NCBI GenBank assembly: GCA_038030265.1
Contig: CM075937.1
Coordinates: forward strand, 33,832,198 to 33,896,197
Length of the DNA stretch: 64,000 nucleotides
Reading direction: 5' to 3'
Source of the DNA: Corythucha ciliata
Taxonomy: Eukaryota > Arthropoda > Insecta > Hemiptera > Tingidae
In this document: positions 31,863 through 43,929 of the stretch, piece by piece
Position numbering within the stretch: the first letter of the stretch is position 1
Layout: each line of letters begins with the position of its first letter
Notes under the pieces: generated by a model
Seen by the model: the letters and a program-made list of their open reading frames with translations, nothing else
Databases searched by the model: none
Told to the model about the DNA's origin: nothing
Translations under genes and position numbers: made by a program

Positions 31863-32889
31863 CATAGCCAATGGTCATATAGGAAATGTTATTAAACGCG
31901 GGTGTGAATACTTAAGTGGCCTCTGAACTCATTGTTTAATTAGGCCCGTATTCATAGGCGTCACTCAGGCTGAGTATTCGCTCCTTTCGACTCATAATAG
32001 GTGATTCACTAATTAAAACGACCGATTTGAAGTCGCTTAAGAAAATACTCTGCTTGAGTGACGACTATGAATACGACCCTTAATCTTCAACGCGAGATTG
32101 AAATTATTTGCTTTGTTCTCCTTTGAAAAAAAAAAAATAATAATAATAATAAAATAAAGCGGTAGTGTAGACCCCTCCATGACGACGATAGAACTGGTCA
32201 TTTTCTATCTCTCCCAAGAATCGTCTAGCAAGAGAATTAATTCAGTAAGGTAGAGATAGGCAACAACTAGCACAATGCTCACGGAAAAGGTGGCGGCAGA
32301 CAATGACCATTGTGCTGAATAAGCTTGTTTTTGTCGCGTTCAACAATTTTAAACATTCTATTATTTTAACTAGCAGAAAGTAATATTCGAGTGGCATCGG
32401 GCATGTATTATCGATATAAAAAAACCTCTGTTGCATTTAATGACGCTACAACGTGACTTTTTTTCGTAACCTACGTTTTTTTTTAAATCGCCGCAGCCCC
32501 GTGTCCTACGTGAGGCGTTGCCCACGCGATCTTAGCGTTTAGTGATTAGTGCTGTTTAGCGTTTGTAGCGGGTGAACCATTGTCATCAAAAACGCATGTA
32601 TAGGACACTACGACAGGCAGGTTTTTTTTTCGCTTTAAACGCTGAGAGTTGAAATTGCGTGACTTCCTCTCACGTATAGGACGGGGCCTTAGCTAAGGTT
32701 CTAGACAGGGAAGTTTACAGTATTACAGTTCACGACAACGTAGCAGGGCTGGGCATTGATACTCGAAACAATGGTGCCACGGGCCGGTAGCGAAACACGC
32801 AACGTCGTTTATTCGTTACTAGTAATCTTCGCCTTAATGCAACGGAGGCTTCCGTTCCTCGTTACGTTTCCCGAACCTAATCATTTTCC
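31331..32889 (+). repeat. Penelope composite, direct repeat copy 1
   Basis: About 1.56 kb, almost identical to 34780-36337 with scattered substitutions and small indels (for example around 32540). On the minus strand both copies keep open frames of 80, 62 and 64 codons. Their conservation mirrors the DNA identity and is not independent evidence of coding. Confidence 0.9.
31755..31815 (+). ncRNA. Hammerhead-like motif, copy 2
   Basis: CTGATGA at 31769-31775, a hairpin GGAA...TTCC, and GAAA at 31793-31796 followed by GCTC (predicted cleavage after 31800). Penelope-like elements are known to carry hammerhead motifs with very short stem III in their terminal repeats. Here the motif is antisense to the RT at 33345-34700, which is unexpected. 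Confidence 0.35.
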
Positions 32890-33344
32890 AGGGAACCGAA
32901 AATCCAAGAGTTTCCTAAGTACAATTTTTGTTTTGACGTTAAATTTAAGGTTGCCTGGGTCAGTTTGTGATTCTACGATAAAAATCAGTTATAGAACCTA
33001 CTTGATCGAAAAGCTATGTTTTCACTACCTATAATGCGTTTTTGCGTGCGTCAGAGGCATGCCTCACAGTGCAAAACTTGTTAAACGTAAGGTATACACC
33101 ATTGAATGCTTGAAGTATAGTTGAAAAGAACGCAGAAATTGAGGGCCTTGCCGCAATTTTTTTGTTTGGCACGGAAAGAAGCTCTCTCGGGCAAAATTTA
33201 AAGAAAATACAAGGGACAGATGTTGAGATTTTTCAGAATTTTGTCGAAAAGTGACAAACTTACATCATATTAAGCGTCTCCAATGACGTCATTGTCACAT
33301 TTGGACCCCATGAGTGGCAACTCCCCCCCCCCCAACCACCACCA
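32890..33344. other. Spacer between direct repeat and RT pseudogene
   Basis: No coding remains were recognised. A C-run and CCACCACCACG precede the RT end. Confidence 0.5.
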
Positions 33345-34700
33345 CGCATTACCGTCCCTTGATCTGGGTGGGCAGGTTCACCGAAGAACAGACGGTGAGC
33401 AGCTTATTTATCACAAATTTCGGGAAAAGCTTCTTTGCTAATATATTCTTGACGATCTCTTTGTTTTTGTCCAAAAAACATCGGCTGCTAAGGGATAAAG
33501 CTCTGCGAATCAGGTGTTGGCCGCGTTAATTTTCAAAGAGAAACTACGCGATGACCGGAAGTTGAGATATCGGTCCGACGCGTACTCCTCTCGGAACCAA
33601 TCCGTATCGATCCGACCGTCCGGCTGACGAAGAACAACAACGTCGAGATAAGGAAGGCGACCTCCCTCTTCAACCTCCATTGTGAATTTCATAGAGGGAT
33701 GGTACCCATTTAGGCGCTCCAATGTGGTGGTCATTTCCAGTTCAGGAAGCACCTAAAAGAGGTCATCGACGGATTACAATCCTGGGAGTGTAGTCCCGTG
33801 ATAACCCAGTCCAACAAATCATTCATTATTAAATGAATAACCGGACACGACAAATTCCCCCCCATCTGAACCCCGTCCAGCTGTCTATAAAATGAGGAGT
33901 CTGGAGCCTGAAAATAGCCGTTCATTGTACAGAATGACAAAACCTCGAAAAATAATTCCTGAGGCATAGCAGTTAATTTCTCAATTTCATTCCAACGTCT
34001 AGACAGTATATCAATCAGAATCGACAAAGGACACGAGGTGAACAAGCTAACCACATCAAACGATACACACTTTTCATCAGAACGAACACTAAGACCCCAA
34101 ACTAAGGTACAAAAATCATACGAGTTCTTAATATATTATACGATTTTGATTTATCAACTTCCTTAAGAATGCCGGCCATGAACTCCGACAATTGACTCCC
34201 CGGAGCATTGACAGTACATACTGTCGGTCTTAGGGGCACACCGTCTTTATGCAGCTTTGGCAAACCATAAATCTTGCACGGAACCGAGTTGTAACTCCTC
34301 ATCCTCATTTTAGCACCAGCATCAATAATTTTTAAATCATGCAAGCTATTAACGAGTTGGTTGCTCTTCCTTTCAAGAGAGACCGTTGGATCCTTCTCGA
34401 TGCGCCTGTACAGCTCGTGGTCGCTCAGTAAGGCAGAAAGGCGCTCTTCATAGTCTTTCTTCGGCATGATCACCGACTTATTTCCTTTGTCAGCACAAAG
34501 TAGCTACAGATCCTGGTTAGCTTTAAAGAATTCCTTCGTTGCGTGGGCCAATTTTCGTTGTGGGGCCTGGATGCTCCGGACGTGAAATGTAGGGAAGCGT
34601 CTCTTCCGCGACGGCTGGTGAAGGAGATGCTTTTCATCCAGAATGACACTGCCTCGTGTAATTTTCGGACAGACGTGAGTGGGTTGGGGGTACGTGTGGT
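33345..34700 (-). pseudogene. Penelope-like reverse transcriptase, broken
   Basis: Read on the minus strand from about 34560 the frames give ADKGNKSVIMPKKDYEERLS, then KIYGLPKLHKDGVPLRPTV (34260 region), VVSLFTSCPLSILIDIL (34050), YRQLDGVQMGGNLSCPVIH (33880), EVEEGGRLPYLDVVVLRQPD (33670) and a connector with LFPKFVINKLL near 33400. These are the ordered signatures of Penelope-like RTs. In the catalytic region the usual PLSP is read as NLSCPV. Stops (for example DL-stop-LL near 34500) and frameshifts kill it. The C-terminal GIY-YIG endonuclease is absent. Confidence 0.9.
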
Positions 34701-34779
34701 CGGTGGGGGGGGGGGGGTCCGGAAGAATGTTTTAGGGAGGGCCCGTAGTGTCGGTAGTTGTTTTTTGTCAGATATTTTT

Positions 34780-36337
34780 TTTTATGTTTTATTTATATAT
34801 TTATTTATTTATTTGGTAGCGTATTAGTTATTTTTATTTTTATGTCTTGATGTTCGGGTTTTTTTCATTGAAATTGGTTGTGTACAGGGTAATATTATTA
34901 TGAGGGGCACCGGGAAAAAAGGGGCTATTGGTTCTTAGTAGGAGGGAGAAGGGAGGGACGTGATCGGGGTGCGTTATACCCGCTCTGCTACGTTTGTATG
35001 CTCCTTTAGTTCGATTTTTGACATGGAGACTATAGTTTTTCACTGTTTGTTTTTTGCTTCGGTTTTTTATTTTTATTGCCATTTTTATTTCAATGTAATG
35101 TTAACATCATAAAAAAGAAATTTTGTAAGTACAACCAATTACTTCTTGTCAAGGGGTGGGGGGTGCTGGTTATGGGATTTATTGGCATTTATTGTTTTCT
35201 TGTTTCTTTGTAGAACCCTGATGAAGGAAATATATTCTTCCGAAAGCTCGGTATAAGTTTCGTTTTTTTTCCGAAGTTGTGACCACAAGCCCGCAAACTT
35301 TTTTGTCAATTCATAGCCAATGGTCATATAGGAAATGTTATTAAACGCGGGTGTGAATACTTAAGTGGCCTCTGAACTCATTGTTTAATTAGGCCCGTAT
35401 TCATAGGCGTCACTCAGGCTGAGTATTCGCTCCTTTCGACTCATAATAGGTGATTCACTAATTAAAACGACCGATTTGAAGTCGCTTAAGAAAATACTCT
35501 GCTTGAGTGACGACTATGAATACGGCTCTTAATCTTCAACGCGAGATTGAAATTATTTGCTTTGTTCTCCCTTGAAAAAAAAAAAAAATAATAATAATAA
35601 TAAAATAAAGCGGTAGTGTAGACCCCTCCATGACGACGATAGAACTGGTCATTTTCTATCTCTCCCAAGAATCGTCTAGCAAGAGAATTAATTCAGTAAG
35701 GTAGAGATAGGCAACAACTAGCACAATGCTCACGGAAAAGGTGGCGGCAGACAATGAACATTGTGCTGAATAAGCTTGTTTTTGTCGCGTTCAACAATTT
35801 TAAACATTCTATTATTTTAACTAGCAGAAAGTAATATTCGAGTGGCATCGGGCATGTATTATCGATATAAAAAAACCTCTGTTGCATTTAATGACGCTAC
35901 AACGTGACTTTTTTTCGTAGGTAACCTACGTTTTTTTTAAATCGCCGCAGCCCCGTGTCCTACGTGAGGCGTTGCCCACGCGATCTTAGCGTTTAGTGCG
36001 GGTTTAGCGTTTGTAGCGGGTGAACAATTTTCATCAAAAACGCATGTATAGGACACTACGACAGGCAGGTTTTTTTTTCGCTTTAAACGCTGAGAGTTGA
36101 AATTGCGTGACTTCCGCTCACGTATAGGACGGGGCCTTAGCTAAGGTTCTAAACAGGGAAGTTTACAGTATTACAGTTCACGACAACGTAGCAGGGCTGG
36201 GCATTGATACTCGAAACAACGGTGCCACGGGCCGGTAGCGAAACACGCAACGTCGTTTATTCGTTACTAGTAATCTTCGCCTTAATGCAGCGGAGGCTTC
36301 CGTTCCTCGTTACGTTTCCCGAACCTAATCATTTTCC
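34780..36337 (+). repeat. Penelope composite, direct repeat copy 2
   Basis: This copy is near-identical to 31331-32889. It begins in the ATTTATTTATTTGGTAGCG region and ends GAACCTAATCATTTTCC. A TAA microsatellite at 35588-35605 corresponds to 32136-32153 in copy 1. Confidence 0.9.
35204..35264 (+). ncRNA. Hammerhead-like motif, copy 3
   Basis: CTGATGA at 35218-35224 and GAAA at 35242-35245, with the same hairpin and GCTC as copies 1 and 2. Confidence 0.35.
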
Positions 36338-36339
36338 TA

Positions 36340-36730
36340 ATTCATTTTTAATCAAAATCCGCTAAATTAGGTTTTAGTGACATAATCCTCGAAATTGGGT
36401 TTTGAATAAGGCATCGGCGCTTACGAGTTTTTTGTGATCCCGACCTGCTAAATGGTTTTTTAGCGAGTTGAAACAGCGAAAACGCTTGTTTAGTGAGCGA
36501 GAGCCGTGATAATTGTATTTTGGTCAGAAAAATACGCAAAATTGGCTTTGAATTAGGCAACTTTATGATATTGGGTTTCCAGTAAATTAAAGCCTAAAAC
36601 CCATGAAATTAGGTTATTAGTGAGCCAGCTACGTAAAAATGGGGTTCCACGAAATTGGTTTCCAGTAGTGAAATACGAAAAATGTTTTTTTAGTGAGCAA
36701 CGCTCACGACTATGGGTTTTTAAGTACTAG
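36340..36730. repeat. Degenerate ACGAAATT-type tandem repeats
   Basis: Variants of CGCTAAATTAGGTTTTAGTG and CACGAAATTGGTTTCCAGTA recur about ten times with unit lengths around 35-45 bp. Confidence 0.6.
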
Positions 36731-39700
36731 GTGATTTAAATAATTTGTTTGAGTTGAAAAATTATATTTTTATTATTATCTTTTGTCGATTCATGTCGGT
36801 ATAATATAGATGTTTTACGTATATTAGACCTAATATATTTATTAGAGGTAGGTATGTACCCTGAAAAATCAAACTCTTTTTGAGTTTGATGTACAAGTTT
36901 CTTCGTGCGTCGATTTATGAATATTTTTTTGGGAATTTTAGCTCGTGACTTTCGGCAGAGATTTGTTTCTAACTGGTTGCCTTGATAATGGAGTGCATAC
37001 CCCGAAACTAGTTGGCAAAAGATATTGATAAAAAATAAAATAAAATGTTTCAATGCATGCATAAGGTTGTAGCCTTGGAAGCCTACGTCGTCAGTCTTCG
37101 TTGAGGTGCATCGAAAACGAACCAGTTTGGCTTCTCGCCATCTTCTTCTTTTTTGCCGTAAGATAAAAAAAACACCGTTTTTTGCAATCAGATGTGGTTT
37201 TCTCGCCTATTCGATAAAAAAAAAAAAAAAAATGACTAGACCTAAAGAAAGCTGAGGTTCTACACCAACTTTCACCAAGATTGCAGTGTACGATTAACCG
37301 AAAGATTCAGTCGGAGTTGAAAACGTTTGAAAATACTGCAAACTTTTCGGAATTTCGCACATTTTACTATACTCGGGATCATTTTTCATCCCGTGAATCT
37401 TTCACATTTAAAATAACATTTTGCACTGGGAAGATGGGAAATTTAAAGCTCTTTCCAACGGCGTATTCAGATTTGATTTACGGCCAGAAATATGCGAGTT
37501 ACAGTCGTTTTAGTAACGACTGAGAATAACGCCCATTTGGGGCCAAAATTGAAGAATAACGTCCATTGCGGCTAAGATTTAGAAATACCGAGCGCTCATC
37601 CCCACGGCTAAAATTGAGAAAAAGTGATATTTACGGCGATTTCACCCAATTCCCGGTTTCACGATGACAAGTCCGGGGCAAAATTAAGAAAATTCGCTAA
37701 TACATGGTATGGAGACCATGTAGGTGATACAATGTATAGGAGGTACAAGGTGGAGACCTTTTACCGTTAAAATTATAAAAAGGTGGTTCACGGTAGAATT
37801 TGTTTTAAAAAATCATTTGCGGCTAAAATTGAGAGAAAACGCGGAGGAATTTCTTTGTGCATTTTTGTGCCATATATTTGGGGGTTGAATGTCATTTTTT
37901 CTTTCAAACCCTCCAGAGCATCACGTTCTGGTTTTTACTTTAATGGCCATGTTGTGTGCTGAAAATTCTCTCTTTTGTGAGTTGAAAAGCGAGTTTACTT
38001 GAGCCAAAAAAGAAGATGTCTGGACGAATAAGTCTCCCGTACTTTGTCGGAGAAAAGTTCTGGAAAAAATATCAAATATTTGGCCATAAAGTAGGTAGGT
38101 AGAAATTTTATTGTGCAGGTATTGTTGACAGATGAAATACATCAGAATACACAGAAACATTCAGTATTAACTATATTGTTTCGCTATGATATTTAAAAGC
38201 TAAGATTAATTAAATTTTGAATTCAAGGTGAAGGGAGTAGGGAAAGTAGCTCTTAAAGTACCTCCAGCTTAAAAACCTCCAGGCCATAAAGTAATACTAT
38301 CGAGAGGATTGCCGATTCAACGAAACGGCAGACGAACGATTTTTGGAGAGAAAAATAAGCTTTGCCACCCGCCCACCGTCATTCCACCGGCCATGAAACT
38401 CCACATTGAGAAAAAATGGATGGCATTCAACTAATAATGGGAGAATGATATAAAGTTAGTGAACTTGATCACTTATATGTATAATAGCCCCAGAGTTTCT
38501 CTATTCAAGGTAGGTAAATAAATGAAACGTTATATGACAATGTTTCAGTCCTCTTTGTCGCCCTATTGGAAAATTTATTATTCATGGCGACACTTTTCTC
38601 CGATGTGAAACACGCAGATGAAACGGAAATATTCGCGTTGTGTGTTCCGCGCGCGTTCGGAGAAGAGTTTGAGGATGCCATTAAAAATTCCACGAAAAAC
38701 GTCATGAGTGACTTTTTTCCTGAAGAATATATAGATGGTTCTGTAGGAGGGTGGAACGCAAAGAGGGGTGGTAGTTCAAGAAATAAATTATGATTTACGA
38801 ATGCTTCCATGAGGTGGCTGAAAAGGTTGTACAATGTACACGTATACAACTGTCAACTATAAAGGAAGTAATACTATACCCGACTTTAATTATCAGACTG
38901 TGATTAACACCTATCATGGTTAAAAAACGCGAAGTAACTTCACGCATTATTTATTTATGTTTTACAACACCGAACGTGCCTTCAAACTGCAACAATACCA
39001 CTCATTTCTTCTTAGTAGGACGTCTGAGATGAAAAGTTGATGCGTTTTACAACTTTTTCATTTTAGTTAAAGATATTTTCTTTGAAGTAACACTCCTGAC
39101 ACGATACTCACATCTCCCGATCCTTTTCAGATCCTCAAGTTTCTTCCTCGTGTCTTATTATACTTACTATATCTATAATAATCCCCACTGGTTGAAAATG
39201 GTTTTCACTGAGCTAAGAGGTAGCGCTATACAGTTTCAATTCTTTGAAAGCGTGTAATATAGAGACGCACAAGTTTCTCGTATAAGCCTTAATAATAAAA
39301 AAAAACCCTTTGTCTTCGTCTGACAGCTAAGCCATTAATCGTGTTAAATTGAACTCTCCATTCCCTTCGTCCCCAAAACGTTGTTATCTTGTCAAAGTTG
39401 AGAGGACATTAATAACTTCCCTAGAAGTCAAAAAATGAAGGATGCGTAGTTTTTTTGTTAAAAAGCGAAGCTGGATGTGTGAAATGACAGGGAGGAGGTT
39501 ACGGAAAATTACTCGTTGATTATTGACGTATTTCCCTTTGCGGTGAGAAGTGAGAACCAAAAAGGGTGAGTGAAATGTAAACGAGAATCTCACAATTTCA
39601 CATTTGTGAGTGCTTTCAAACCAAGCAGAGTTTGGGGTGAAATGGATAACGTTACCTGTTGGTAGGAGGGGTGTTCAACACGGGTTGCTCTCAAAGATTG

Positions 39701-40232
39701 CTAACTATTCAAAACTTTATGGTAATTCTGGCGGAGAGGTTAAATTCAAAATTGTATTGGGGATTTATTCTTTTCTCGCGTTCATTCCACCAAGATCTCT
39801 TCCACGTTTGTCTTTAGCACACGAGCGGCTTAATGTTGATTGCCTCTGGGAGATAACCAACGCAGTGGAACAGAGTTATTTTTTGTGCCTTAAAGAAAAT
39901 GTTCCATTCCACCACTGTTAATTACGCCAAACTGAAAATAATCTTTTTTTGTTAGTATCCTTTTTCCTTCTACTCCGTCTATCCAAAGCTATTTATCTTC
40001 TAAATTCTCATCTCCGAGCAGGGTGTGGGAAAAAAAAAAAAAAAAAAAAAAAACTAGAAGGAATGGAAAAAAATTTCATTCCGGCAGCTGGCGGTCGGAA
40101 AGAGTGCATTTCATTTCGTATGCGGATACCCTAAGCCGTCCCAGAAGTTATAATGTTGAGACCATGATTTGTTTAGTTAATGTTTGACCCTTCCTCGTAC
40201 TGCTTGATGACGGGTTTGTTTAAGTTGAACTT
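36731..40232. other. Sequence without a supported gene
   Basis: It includes a Penelope-tail-like CTTGATAATGG...CCCCGAAAC motif near 36981-37008, degenerate repeats at 37520-37900 (GGCTAAAATTGAGAAAA variants) and A-runs at 37218 and 40028. Frames at 38505-38849 (minus) and 39610-39921 (plus) show no known domain. Confidence 0.5.
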
Positions 40233-40764
40233 AATGGGAATCAAAGGCTACTTCAAAATGAAATCATCGTACCGAATATAATGCTTCTGGAACCAACTGG
40301 TGATTTGTAGTGATTTTTTTACCAGCTCAAGCCATATTACCCCCCCCCCCATCCAAGTCAACCGATTGGGCCCAAATGGAATACCGACCGGGGTCTTATG
40401 ACTACTGATTTTTTTGCCAAACCGCGTTCCGCTAAATTAATTTCTTCGAGAGTTATCGTGCTAACAAGACCACAGACTTACTTCCACCCCGGAAGCACCA
40501 CCCCCTCCCCCTTGATTTTTTCAAAAAATTAAAATGGGAATCAAAGGCTAGTCCAACATGGAGTATACGTACCGAATATGATGCTTCTAGAATCAACTGG
40601 TGATTTTTGGTGATTTTTTGACCATTTCAAGCCCTACTCCCCCCCCCCCACCTTGACCGATTTGGCCCAAATGGAATACCGACCGGGGTCTTATGAATAC
40701 TGATTTTTGTGCCAAACCGCGTTCCACTAAATTAACTTCTACGAGAGTTATCGTGCTAACAAGA
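40233..40764 (+). repeat. Two-copy tandem duplication, about 300 bp
   Basis: Copy 1 (40233-40469) and copy 2 (40533-40764) both run from AATGGGAATCAAAGGCTA through a C-run and ACCGACCGGGGTCTTATGA to TTATCGTGCTAACAAGA. The intervening sequence is the non-duplicated part of the first unit. Confidence 0.85.
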
Positions 40765-41784
40765 AAACGGTCATAAAGATATACATATAATACATATACA
40801 TGAATTCCGGAGACCACTGAATTCGTGTTCTAGAGGTTCTGAAACATGAAAAAAACATGACATGACCCATGTTTGCCACCATCACGACGAGACCAATAGT
40901 GCATTTTCAGAATGAAATGCACTCAAAGCTTCCTGAGCGTTCTTCCGGCTTTCGGTTGCTACATTGGTGAGGAAAATAGACTATTTTTGTTCCTCCCTAC
41001 TACTTAAAGTGAGTTACAGTCTTACAGTTTCCAAGTAGTACTATACATTAAATATGCGCACAGCTACGGAAGCGTACTTACTATCGTGCTTAAATTTTAT
41101 TTTAATATCATTACCAACACACCTACCAAAATGTAAATTGATTATCATTTAATAAATTGACTCGTTAGATCTTTATTATCAGTACTATGAGTGAAACGCT
41201 CAGCGAGCATGAAGTGAATAATAACGCAGGGCCACAAATTAGATTACCGATGAACTAAACCTAACATCACTTTTTGTAATGGAAGAGATTCTACGGAACG
41301 GGTTGGTTGAAATACTGACAAAACGAGCTGTTATTATGCTTCGTAATATAGCCCAGTCAAATCGTTTAAAAAAACCATACGTGGACAAACTGGAACGTGG
41401 AATTTTTGGCACTTTTTTCATTTTTTCGCTTGCAACTTCTCAATGTCGCATTCTACAGAAACTTGTACCCTGTTCTTTTTTGAAGAGCATCAAGTTCTGC
41501 GTAGAGTCATTTTTTCTTTTGTCACAATTGACCCAGCCGTTTCACCAGTGTTAATTTTTTTAAATGGTCATTTTTAGCCGCTTTTGCGGCAAAATGTGCG
41601 AAAAAATAAAAATAGTTCATCTCCCAGTTGAGTGATGTAATCTATGACGCTTACCCGTAATACTAGAGAACCTATAATCAGACAGGTAAAATCACAGGCG
41701 CCATGTTCGCTCTTATCAATTATCAGTCTTGTAAACTCCCCCTTTTGTTGATGTTTTGTGGATGTCAACAAACCACCCCCAACC
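40765..41784. other. Sequence without a supported gene
   Basis: AT-rich. The 91-codon frame at 41279-41554 has no recognised domain. Confidence 0.5.
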
Positions 41785-42361
41785 AAGGTGACTAAACTTT
41801 CTATATGTAGGTGCCGCAGATCTTCGGCCATTACTGTCCTTCCCCTACGTCACAAGCAGTCCCACCCGCCAATGCACTTGACCCAGTACATTATTAATTG
41901 TTATTGGGTTGTGATCAAGGTGACTAAATTTTCTATAGGTGCCGCAGATCACTGTCCTTCACCTACGTCACAAGCAGTCCCACCCGCCAATGCGCAGGAC
42001 CCAGTACATTATTAATTGTTATTGGGGTGTGATTTTTGAGAATTCATAAACTTCAATTTCAAAATTAACTTGCTCTGCTGCTCTAGGGTGAGCAATCGGG
42101 AGCAAAGGACTGCTGGTGACGTCAGTCTCCACCACTCCTGTCCACGGGGCAGGGGGAAATCTGCGGCACCTATAGTAAAGTTTAGTCACCTTGGGTTGTG
42201 ATTTTTGACAAATCATAAACTTCAATTTCAAAATTAACTTGCTCAGCTGCTCTAGGGTGAGCAATCGGGAGCAAATTACTGCTGGTGACGTCAGTCTCCA
42301 CCTCTCCCGTCCGATGGGCAGGGGGAAATCTGCGGCACCTATAGCAAAGTTTAGTCACCTT
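41785..42361. repeat. Mirrored cluster of four repeat units
   Basis: Two direct units of about 132 bp start AAGGTGACTAAA at 41785 and 41917. They are followed by two units of about 167 bp (42028-42193 and 42196-42361), each ending with the inverse, TTTAGTCACCTT. All four contain the GGTGCCGCAGAT word or its inverse, so the two halves face each other. Confidence 0.8.
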
Positions 42362-43929
42362 GACCCCCAACCATTCTTATTAAACTGATAAGAACGCCGT
42401 ATGCATCTACTCGTCTTTGAAGGTGCCTTAGTAATACTGGTGATATGCTGAGTTTCGACATTTGTGGACAAAGTTGGTGGCTGTTTCGACTTTTTTTTTA
42501 AAACAAAACCTATTTTCATCGCTCTGTACAGAATATTTTCCGGGCCTTGAAAAATCTGGCAAATATGGTTTCCGACTGTAAATTTCGCCAGCTTTCTCTG
42601 AAAAATAATACTATTTTCATCGAAGGCTTTGTTCGAAAATTATTGGCAAAAACGTTCGGCTGAAGAAAGGAGTTATTGGAAAAATACTCATTATGCGGAT
42701 TTCCCACTGTATTTTATTGCCACTTATCGTGGGTCTTTATACAAACGCCAAACATGACTTCTTATAGAAAATTTAACGAGCTTTCACATGAGTTCCTTTA
42801 AAGTTGGATCAGATGGATAGTTTTTGAGTTATAGGCCGAAATGTGACAAAAAACGCTTTCATGTGGCAACCATTGTGACAAAAGAAAAAACGATTCGACG
42901 CTTTTCAAAAAATGAGAGGGTAACATTTTCCGTAGAACACGTCATTAAGGAGTTATAAGCAGAAAAATATAAAAAAAGTGCCAAAAATTAGCAGTTTTTC
43001 GCGATTTTTTCAAAACGCACGTGGAAATTTTGTTGGATCTCTTCGGATTCCAGTTCCTCGTCCTAAAAAACATAGAAGAAAGTGGAAAAATCGAAGACGA
43101 GATAGATTTTTGTCCACGTGGAACTACCGTTTGACTGGACTAATGGGGAAAATTCACAAAGTTCAGTGATTAAGGGGTGAAGTCCGGTGGAGAGAACGTG
43201 CGTAGGCAGGGAAATTGGAAAGAAGAAGGTGCCCAGCAATGTTCTCGTGGAGTAAATTTTTATAGTGCATAATAACAAATATAGTTGTGCAGATTTTCAA
43301 ATCAATATTCGGCCTTTATAAAATATTTGCTATTATCAGGGATTCAAAACAATTGTGTTACAGGTAAGTTGACTTAAAAGTTGGAGGGGGGGGGGCGAGT
43401 GACCATACATAGAAACAGGGAGACACGGTTCGAGTCTTCAGACACTCTCTCTCCATGATTTAATGAAGGCTGCGGCGAATCAATTCCACTTCGTGTGGGC
43501 GTTGAAGTTACACGGATAGCACGCTCCACTCAGCGACCGTATAGTTGCTGTAAACAGTAAAGCGTGTGAGGTGCATGGCTAGTTAAAGTATCGTGTTTCG
43601 AGTGTAAAGTGTAAGGGAACTTTCCAGGTACCGTTCACGCACATATGTATTCGGCTACCACCCCGCTCGGATATACGCTGTTTTTTCGATGAAAGAGGGA
43701 AACGGAAAAACACTCTCATGCAGGCAATGATACCGACGCTAGACAGAAATGAAATTGAACAGAGGAGATACAGGCGTATTTAAGCCTATAAACTTTCCCT
43801 TTGTGGGCCAAACCAGCGAAATAGCTTCTTTTTTTATATCTCTAGACCCCGAAACGTCATTGATTAAGAAGCCGGGCCGAACAAATGGGGTTTCCGAGTG
43901 GGACCCTCACAATTTTGGGTGGGATGGGG
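42362..43929. other. Sequence without a supported gene
   Basis: A G-run lies near 43384. Short frames show no domain. Confidence 0.5.

Larger units (their letters stand above)
29663..36337. mobile_element. Penelope-like element composite
   Basis: A rearranged cluster of Penelope-like retroelement copies. Inverted arms (29663-30619 and 30913-31862) surround a 5' RT fragment (30626-30908, +). Long direct repeats (about 31331-32889 and 34780-36337, offset 3448-3449 bp) flank a broken RT gene on the minus strand (about 33345-34700). Inverted and direct terminal repeats in partial tandem arrangements are typical of Penelope elements. The near identity of the direct repeats suggests recent activity or duplication. 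No GIY-YIG endonuclease domain was found. Confidence 0.8.

Noticed and set aside
31391..31878. 80- and 62-codon minus frames conserved in both Penelope direct repeats
   Set aside because: Their conservation is explained by near-identity of the repeats; no known Penelope domain matches them.
38505..38849. Overlapping open frames on both strands
   Set aside because: Both strands are equally open and neither shows a domain or splice context.
39610..39921. 103-codon plus frame
   Set aside because: No homology recognised and no signal, splice or poly(A) context.
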